Source: Parelaphostrongylus tenuis
Taxonomy: Eukaryota; Nematoda; Chromadorea; Rhabditida; Metastrongylidae
Length of the DNA stretch: 64,000 bases
Direction: 5' to 3'
Assembly (NCBI GenBank): GCA_019055375.1
Contig: JAHQIW010004583.1
Coordinates: forward strand, 296,282-360,281
Part shown: piece after piece, positions 57,229 through 64,000 of the stretch
Layout of the letters: the number at the start of each line of letters is the position of its first letter
How positions within the stretch are numbered: position 1 is the first letter of the stretch
Notes under the pieces: generated by a model
What the model was told of the DNA's origin: nothing
Seen by the model: the letters and a program-made list of their open reading frames with translations, nothing else
Database searches by the model: none
Made by a program: the position numbers and the translations under genes

Positions 57229-57965
57229 AATGAAAAACCGATTTCATCCGTTTCGGAGCAGCCCTCCATAGGTGTGTCAGTGATCATTTGAAAGCTTTGA
57301 TTTCTCGCTGCAGCCCCTCGTGGCTGGTTTTTAAAAAAGCCTTTTTTAGACTTCGTTACAAGAGAAGTTCCTTGTGTTACAGACGCACACATCTCGTCGG
57401 ATACAGCTCTTTTTTGGTCTATTTGAAATCATTTAGTAACATATCGCTTCTGATTTCAGCGCTGTGCTCATCTTCTGAAAATACAGTTTCTCTGCAACGC
57501 AACAGGTGAAACAAAGCATGTTCAACCAAAGGGTCTTTGGCCAGTTCATGTGCAGCTAGCTGAGGTCGTCACGTGCACTGGCGCGATGTTCGATGGCCTT
57601 ACATCGGTCTTACGACATCGTGCAGTTACAGGCGAAATGGCAAAAGACCCCTTGGTTGCACATGCAAATTCAATTTTTTTATTTGTTGAGTTGCAGAGAA
57701 ACGGTCTTTTTAGGATATAAGCACAGCGTTGAAGTAAGAAAAAAAAACTCTATCGAATGGTTACCAATAGTCCAAAGATGGAGCTCTGTTCGGCAAGAAA
57801 TAATTGTGACTGAGGCATAGTTTTGTGTGGATTTTACAGCATTGTGAAAGGGTCTTTTGGAAAACCCGCGAGGCAAGGCTGTAGTCAAAAATCTAAGCTT
57901 TTGAATGATCACTAGCACTCCTATGAGAAGTTTCTATCCAGCAAATAAAATCGGTTTTTCACTTG
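57229..57965. mobile_element. Foldback element FB1, copy near the secreted-protein gene
   Basis: GACAAATGAAAAACCGATTT on the left; TTTTACAGCATTGTGAAAGG, CTAAGCTTTTGAATGATCAC and AGCAAATAAAATCGGTTTTT on the right, the inverse of the left arm. Same subtype as 45745-46195. Confidence 0.8.
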
Positions 57966-58004
57966 CCTACTGATAATGGGCGAGTACCAAAGATCTTTTT
58001 TTTG

Positions 58005-58255
58005 TCTATGAGCCATCTTCATCATTGACGAATGAGAATTTGTGATCGTGTTATGCAGGAGAGCTTGATATGAACATCAATGCGTTATCTGTTTTGTAGA
58101 AATTTGCGGCCAAGGATATTTCGCATTGAAAGCTTTGCTCCGCTTTCATCAAGCCCTATCTTCTTCAACAGAATATCGCTTAAATGTACATTTCTGTAGC
58201 GCCGTTTTGTTGATTGCGCATTCCTATAGTTCTGAGAAAATCAGGACTCTATGAT
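58005..58255 (-). repeat. Repeat R3, minus-strand copy
   Basis: Inverse of 54690-54965: GACGAATGAGAATTTGTGAT, a GTACATTTCTGTAGCGCCG block, TGAGAAAATCAGGACTCTAT. Confidence 0.65.
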
Positions 58256-58640
58256 GGAGCGATACAGTTGATGTGACGGGAAACAAATTTGAGGCATGGC
58301 TCATCAGAAATTTGCATATTCAGTGAACCATCTATTAAATAATTGCTTTTACATACTTCGTTCTCGCAAAACATTCCATGTACATTTCGCCTTGCTAGCA
58401 GATTTGCACGTGCGACGCTACATTGAAAAATTTTGTTATGAATTTATTGAACTGTAGACTTCTACCATTCCTTGAAAATCTAAAGATATGCAAGAGCATC
58501 TGCCACGCCGACATTGAATACTAAGCTTTAAACACTATGTTGCCCTATGAACGAGCATATGCAAGATTAGAAAAGTTCTTTATTTTAGAGCAAAATATTG
58601 CCAAATCTTCTAGGAAATAGAAGTGAGCTGTCACACAGAC

Positions 58641-59426
58641 ATGATGAAACCTTCCACTACTGGTCTTCTTATGACCTCGGTGTTAATCATCACGACAGTG
58701 TTAGGTTGTGGAGTGATGCCACCTGGGCAAGGTAATGATTAGAGTCAGATAGCGGCAACATCAAGAAACGAAAGAAAAGGCTATTACGATTAGTGTACAT
58801 CCAGCACTCTAACACTACTTAGAGAGGTGTCATAATCCAAATATTCTTCTGGCTTCGATATTCCAATCAAATAAAAAGGAGAACGAACTTTAGAAATTTA
58901 TCCACCAGAATGCTCTCTGCTTAGTCATTAAAAATTTTGTTGCAGCGAGCACTAGAAGCTTTATCGTTAGCGGCTTCAGTTTGCCTGTTACTATGGTTTA
59001 CAGTGGAGAGGCCGATGTTCGTGCAAGGGTTCCTGGTATTGCACTAAGTAAGGAGGCAGCTACGGGATTTATATCACGTCTGGTAATGCAAATTGTGAGT
59101 GTACAACCGTAAAGTTTCGTATTTTTCTGTGAATTTTGGAAGGCATAGGAGATGAGTTTTACTTTTTCAATAACTCTCTACTATCATAAGCGGCCAACAC
59201 AGCATGCATGGTTCTACATCAATCTTACTTATACACTTTGTAAACAAACTCTTCCAACTGGTGATAATTGCTTTTCAGGTTTTTGATGTTATCGAGCAGC
59301 AAGGTCGTAACGCTCTCCTTCCTGATGCGATAATCTCGGCAATTTTAGATCAACTTCGAGTACAGATTAATTATGAACCACTGGAATGCAAAGCAGTAGC
59401 TGTTGACGCACAAGTAACAATGCAAA
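58641..59426 (+). CDS. Secreted nematode protein, first three exons (gene incomplete)
   Basis: Exons 58641-58731, 58946-59094 and 59279-59426 join in phase (1, 0, 1) at G|GTAATG, GCAG|, ATT|GTGAGT, TTTTCAG| and AAA|GTAAGTTTT. Residues 1-22 (MMKPSTTGLLMTSVLIITTV, LG) form a signal peptide; the mature part starts near CGVMPPGQ. Exon 2 gives STRSFIVSGFSLPVTMVYSG and an RVPGIALS motif; exon 3 gives VFDVIEQQGRNALLPDAIIS, ILDQLRVQINYEPLECKAVA. The regular pattern and consensus splice sites argue for a live gene. I do not recognise the family securely. A lead from memory only is the nematode PERM-2/PERM-4-like eggshell proteins. A TTCTAG| at 58605 could be a trans-splice acceptor. Further exons were not found in this window. 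Confidence 0.75.
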
Positions 59427-59429
59427 GTA

Positions 59430-60500
59430 AGTTTTCAGCTTCCAATCTCAAGTCCTGTATCTACAGCTATAACGTATAACAACACTTAAATTGATTGCAT
59501 ACTCTTCACTCTGTTAGGAAGATTATATTATGTTGAAAATAAGAATTCAATAGGTGTGAGATAAAATTCAAAAATCATTTATTTTTCGTGAGATTTTGAT
59601 TATTTTAAGAGCAATATTTTCCTATTTCAATACTTCTATAGCGTCCCTCCAATAGCAATACCATCGCCGGTTTTATGATATTTTGCTTCTCTTTCGAACA
59701 GCTTTAGTTTATAAGTGATTTGCTACTATGATGATTTCCGGAAAGTCTTCTCCATTTTCCCATCATCACTTCCATCTGCAAACGATGGCAAGCGAAAGCC
59801 ACGAATACTTTACCCGATCATTTAGGTGGTTGAGCATGAAAATGCTTGCATTCTGCTAAGATCTACTGCATCGCTCTTTTCGCCCTTATATAAGCAATCA
59901 TGTTATTTCCATCCGTGTTTCGATAGCAAAGTGTATTCTCAAGAACTCCGAAGTGGAAGGTTTCTAAGTTCTGAGGTGTGCGTTCCGAGTAGAGATTGTG
60001 GCTGATGGCTACATATCAAAACGCATCGTTTGCTATATGAGTGATGTCAAAGTCTTTCGATGTGACTGAGGTGTCAGGTGACGTATTTGCCGCATGACAG
60101 AGCGTTAGGCTAACTGTTTGATCAGAAAAGTGACCATGGCTTCACTGGTTCGTCGCTGGCTTCATGATGATCTCGAATGATCTCACGTTGCTCTACTCTT
60201 TGCGATTTTTTACGATGCTTTCTTACTTCACTGAACAACCTGAATGGACGCACGAGGTGGCTCTTGTGGTCAGATGACCCATCTCCATCGATATGCTGGC
60301 GCTGTCACCATGGGTTTTCTCAGAAACTGAATGTTAGTCCTGATTCTACGTAATCCAATCCTTCTTTTATGCCTCGCCAAGTTTATTGAGTATTTACCAT
60401 CTCTAATTCTCTGGTGCTCCTCGAAAATGACAATATCATAATCGAGATAAGGGTTTCATAATCAATTTTTACCTAGACATATTCCTTCATGCTAAAATCT
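59430..60500. other. Likely intron of the secreted-protein gene; no exon found
   Basis: Candidate acceptors (TTCTATAG at 59641, TGTTAG at 59518) lead into stops in the required phase. Nothing else was recognised. Confidence 0.4.
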
Positions 60501-60553
60501 GGCTGCTAAAATCTCAGGGCCGAACTAGGCTGCCAAGATCGAAACGGACTAAA

Positions 60554-61933
60554 ATGACGATCTGTACCTACAATGCAAGAACCCTTGCTCAACAATCCGC
60601 TGTAGAAGATCTGTTGATTCAAGCAAGAAGAATAAGGTACGACGTCATTGGCTTGGCTGAGACGAGAAGGCGCCATCCTTTTCACGCTGTCTATGACACC
60701 GGAGAAGAACTGTTCCTTGGAACATGCGATCGCAGAGGTGTCGGTGGCGTTGGCGTCCTCGTCAAATCGAATTTGACCGTGAACATTGATTCGTTCGAAC
60801 AACTAACAACCCGCATCGGACGATTACGGTTGAAACGATGTGGTTCTATGCCGGCTTTGACCATCTTCGTTGCTTACGCACCAACATCAAGCTATGACGA
60901 AGACGAAGTCGAAGCGTTCTATATGGACCTCGAAAAATTCTTCAGAGAAGATCATACATTCTTCAAGGTCATTGTCGGAGATTTTAACGCAAAAATTGGA
61001 CCTAGAAGAACGTCTGAAGAACGTCACATAGGGACCCACGGACTAGAATGGAATGAACAGGGTGAGAGGTTATCCGAGTTTATCATGACGACCCAAACCA
61101 TCCATGGTAACTCGCAATTCCAAAAGCCTCTCTCTCAGCGATGGACGTGGGAGTCTCCCAATGGAGAGTACCATAACGAAATAGATCACATCATAGTAAA
61201 TCGAAGGTTTTGCCTGACCGACGTCGCTGTTGTTCCCAAGTTCTACACGGGATCAGACCATCGCCTCCTTCGCGCAACGTTCCGATTTTCGAGGAGAGGA
61301 GAGAAAGCCGCTAAATTCAAACAACGAAGTCCCAGAACTACCATAAACTGGGATGTATTCAAATCATTAGTCGGCTCTTGGGAAGATACCGTTGTCGACA
61401 ACATCGACGAAGAATACGATCGACTCGTTGAATATCTTCACGTTGGCGCTAAAAAAGCCGAAAGTCCTAAGGCCACGAAGAGACGCTTGTCTCCGCAGAC
61501 ACTCGAGCTGATACGTCAACGTGGAATCGCACGAGCCGCAGGCAACCGAAAGCTTACGTCCGAACTTGCGAAACGATGCAGAGAAGCGATAAAAGAAGAC
61601 CTTAAAGAGAGAAGAGCAGCAGTTATGGCAGAAGCTGCAGAAGCTGGGAAGAGCATTCGCAAAGCCCAGCGAGGCTTCGCCAACTATAAGACCAAGATGA
61701 TTGCACTCCGATACCCTGACGGGACACTTACAGCTTCCAGAAGGGCTATGGAGAAAATCATCCACCAGTACTACTCGGATCTCTTCGCTAGCCATGTTCT
61801 CTTACCGTCATATAAATTGAAAGAGGACGAATATGTCGTTCCACCGGTCCTTCCTTCCGAAATCCGACATGCTATATCGTCGGTGAAAACAGAACAACAC
61901 CCGGTCCAGACAGGATTAGACCAGAACACCTGA
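60554..61933 (+). CDS. RTE endonuclease/reverse transcriptase, N-terminal 445 residues intact
   Basis: Exonuclease-endonuclease-phosphatase domain, residues about 1-240, with all active-site residues visible: N7 (TYNART), E36 (LAETRRR), D143 and N145 (GDFNAKIG), D211 (NEIDHI), S234-D235-H236 (TGSDHRLL). It nicks target DNA to prime reverse transcription. A linker follows (residues 250-390), basic and rich in alanine and glutamate, then the start of the RT fingers ([20 protein letters not shown]). The final 12 or so residues before the stop are out of frame after a one-base deletion in GTGAAAA. The protein is therefore an endonuclease with a stub of RT. Confidence 0.93.
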   Translation: MTICTYNARTLAQQSAVEDLLIQARRIRYDVIGLAETRRRHPFHAVYDTGEELFLGTCDRRGVGGVGVLVKSNLTVNIDSFEQLTTRIGRLRLKRCGSMPALTIFVAYAPTSSYDEDEVEAFYMDLEKFFREDHTFFKVIVGDFNAKIGPRRTSEERHIGTHGLEWNEQGERLSEFIMTTQTIHGNSQFQKPLSQRWTWESPNGEYHNEIDHIIVNRRFCLTDVAVVPKFYTGSDHRLLRATFRFSRRGEKAAKFKQRSPRTTINWDVFKSLVGSWEDTVVDNIDEEYDRLVEYLHVGAKKAESPKATKRRLSPQTLELIRQRGIARAAGNRKLTSELAKRCREAIKEDLKERRAAVMAEAAEAGKSIRKAQRGFANYKTKMIALRYPDGTLTASRRAMEKIIHQYYSDLFASHVLLPSYKLKEDEYVVPPVLPSEIRHAISSVKTEQHPVQTGLDQNT

Positions 61934-61979
61934 AGAACCTGCCGCCAGTTCTCATCAACACCCTGGCTCGACTCTTCAC

Positions 61980-62846
61980 TATTGACGGTCGACAATTAAA
62001 CCATCTTCGCTTTGCTGACGATATATCGTTTTCATAACACCAAACATCAGCGAAGCGGAACGAATGTTTGACTGATTTCGATAACGCCTGTGGAAAGATC
62101 GGTCTTCAACTGAATCTAACGAAAACAATGTTCATGAGGAACGGATGGGTTTTCTAATGCCCCATTCACGCTCAACGGAACGACAATTTCCGAATGCTCC
62201 AGTTACATCTATCTAGGTCGTGAAATCAACATGATGAACGACCTAGCCCCAGAGTTGAGCAGAGGAAACGAGCGGCTTGGGGAACGTTTAAGAGCATCGA
62301 AGATGTAGTGAAGAGGACAAGAACATCCGACTCCGTGCCCACCTTTTCGACTCGACAATTATCCCTGCCCTAACGTATGCAGCAGAAACCTGGTCGCTAC
62401 ATAAGCAGGATGAAAGATCACTTGCCGTTATCGAACGCGCAGTCGAAAGGTCGATGCTAGGAGTATCTCGTATTTCGCAAATGAGACAAAGGATCCGAAC
62501 TTCCGACCTACGTCAACGATCGAAAATCAGAGACGATCGCCGTTTCTACAACGCCAGGATATCGAAGATAAGGTGGGCCGGACACGTGATGTCGCTTCAA
62601 CGACAACCGATGGACGAGAGCCGTTACCGACTGGATTCCTCGGGACGTCAAGCGCTCTAAAGGAAGACCACTGACCCGTTGGTCCGATTTCTTCACGAAA
62701 GCGATGGAAGAAAGATATGATGCTCAGCGAATTCCTAGAGCAAGGAGGTCCCACTGGGCTACTCTTGCACGCGATAGGGAAAAATGGAAGAGTTGCTGGT
62801 ACCCGCTCGAGTCACTCGACGATCAACGGGACTACAGGTGATACAG
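61980..62846 (+). pseudogene. RTE reverse transcriptase C-terminal part after the deletion
   Basis: Broken frames read IDGRQLNHLRFADD, KIGLQLNLTKTMFMRNG, FTLNGTTISECSSYIYLGRE, SKIRWAGHV, RWSDFFTKAMEERYD and HWATLARDREKWKSCW. At least four small indels (62022, 62068, 62152, 62592) break it. Confidence 0.9.
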
Positions 62847-62849
62847 TGT

Positions 62850-64000
62850 GATTCCTTCATGTTCCACCACCAGCGCTGCATTAAACGGCTCTGGTGATGT
62901 GGTACCCCATTGTCGACCCACTTTTCCTTCTCGTATGGTGAAAGGGTTTGGAATAGCTGTATATCTGTGGTGCTGCTACGCTACCTATCAGCATGATTTT
63001 TTTGTGTAAGACGGTCTAGTCTTTGATCGATGAGAACTGATTCATTTCTTACTTCAGTGTGGTCGAACGCTTACTCATGTCCGATAATGTTAAGAGAAGA
63101 TAAAATCGTATTCTTTACAGAGTTCTGTGACCTGCGAATGTCGTATGCCGCTCATAGAATTTGCTCTTGTCGGGATCCTGTTTCCTCGACTGGTTGTGGC
63201 CTACCAAAGTCCATGGTAGCGGCATAAAATCTCGCCAGCAGCTTCCAGAGTACATTACCAACTGCATCAAGCAATGTTCTGGAATCAAAGTTGCAAGGAC
63301 TGCTCTAGCCAATTTTTTGACAGAGTAACCATGGACGACAATCTTATTGCTTTGAGACTTTTTCCTTTCTAAGGCGTGACGTCATACGTTTTTCGAGTAG
63401 TGCATGTTGGTTCGTGGCTTCGACTCATAGATGTTGGCTGCGACTATGGAGTCCTAAAGCGGTCTTTTGGCAAGCTCTCCATGAAAATCAAAATCTGAAG
63501 AAAAGTATCTATTGCAGGTGTTTTCCTGCGTTAATTTCGAACCTGTTGAGAAGAATAGAAAGCGGATGAGGCTTGGTGTTGAGCTTTTATGTTACTTTCC
63601 ATATCACAGTGGAAGGTTGTGTAATCCGCTTTTTGTCCATCAGGCCAACATGCAACGCACTTCCAATAGTTTTTTGTGTCCATTTTCATGTGAATCATTA
63701 TGCAAAGACTTTGCTAATGGGTCTCAATGCCATAAGTTTTAGTTTCCATTTTTTCGATGCAAAGACTCAGTAAGCGGATTTGATTTTTTATCAGAAGACG
63801 CAGAAGAGCTCGACGTGAGTTCTAAATACTTCAACGACAAGTTAGTAGTCTTTGTTCGCGTTTTGCTTAATTTGCAATTCATATTTTGAAGGTTCTGTGA
63901 ATAGCACTCTCGCATAGTGATTTTAAGACCATTTCATTGTTGCCACTTTTTTGGCATGTCTCTAGGTGTGGTAGATCGGCTAGCTGTTCTGTTGCTATTT
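62850..64000. other. No secure gene
   Basis: A TTGCAG acceptor at 63517 precedes a 60-codon open stretch (GVFSCVNFEPVEKNRKRM-like) that could be an exon, but no homology was recognised and it does not clearly continue the gene at 58641. Confidence 0.3.

Larger units (their letters stand above)
60500..62846 (+). mobile_element. RTE lineage A retrotransposon, endonuclease intact, RT deleted (copy 1)
   Basis: This is the only copy reaching the 5' coding end. A short leader (CCAAGATCGAAACGGACTAAA) precedes the start codon at 60554. After 61890 a one-base deletion shifts the frame. At 61980 the sequence jumps from the finger region (LARLFT) to IDGRQLNHLRFADD, removing 562 bp relative to copy 4 and with it RT motifs 1 to B. 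A two-base insertion then disrupts the FADD region (62022). The C-terminal part continues to CGACGATCAACGGGACTACA and GGTGATACAG at 62846. It is non-autonomous. Confidence 0.92.

Noticed and set aside
60506..60802. Minus-strand 98-codon frame at the RTE start
   Set aside because: Shadow of the endonuclease coding sequence on the other strand.
1..64000. CRISPR array, operon or other prokaryotic features
   Set aside because: No regularly spaced repeats and no prokaryotic gene organisation; introns and retrotransposons show a eukaryotic nuclear sequence.

Overview
The window reads as nuclear DNA of a parasitic strongylid nematode, most likely a hookworm-like species. Both recognisable host genes are split by short phase-consistent GT-AG introns and have nematode-type proteins. 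The non-LTR retrotransposons are RTE-clade elements of the kind abundant in hookworm genomes. Mariner-derived elements are common, and there is a degenerate tract of the nematode telomere repeat TTAGGC. I see no bacterial, viral or CRISPR features and no convincing functional tRNA or rRNA gene. Species assignment is inference only.

Host genes are sparse. On the minus strand, 43281 to 35265 holds most of a LAAT-1/PQLC2 (SLC66A1)-type lysosomal cationic amino acid exporter. Its exons run from the first PQ-loop to the stop codon; the first exon was not found. A 6.5-kb intron in this gene is packed with transposable elements. On the plus strand, 58641 to 59426 holds the first three exons of a secreted nematode protein with a clear signal peptide; the rest was not found. 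A few further exon-like stretches are listed at low confidence.

Mobile DNA fills much of the rest. (i) A young RTE lineage has six copies or fragments (16.3, 18.3-20.0, 25.9-27.1, 27.9-29.5, 37.5 and 60.5-62.8 kb). One keeps an intact apurinic-type endonuclease domain but has lost much of its reverse transcriptase. (ii) An older RTE lineage survives as two decayed copies (about 9 and 22-23.6 kb) with homologous downstream flanks. (iii) There are mariner remnants and mariner-derived foldbacks. (iv) A large foldback family with long inverted ends (FB1) has at least nine copies. (v) There are three tRNA-derived short repeat families, one of which is palindromic with tRNA-like arms at both ends.

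The most unusual content is a set of small foldback repeats carrying hammerhead ribozyme motifs (18.0-18.3, 29.9-30.1, 30.3 and 39.6-39.75 kb, with relics at 15.6 and 54.3 kb). The copy at 30326-30368 has every core base needed, a 6-bp stem I, a 3-bp stem II, and an ACAC/GUGU stem III with no loop, which suggests folding as a dimer. In two of the foldbacks both inverted arms carry a hammerhead, one on each strand. Stem I differs between copies (GUGCUA/UAGCAC, GCCCGG/UCGGGC, GGGUCA/UGGCCC) but stays paired, which argues for past selection on the RNA structure.
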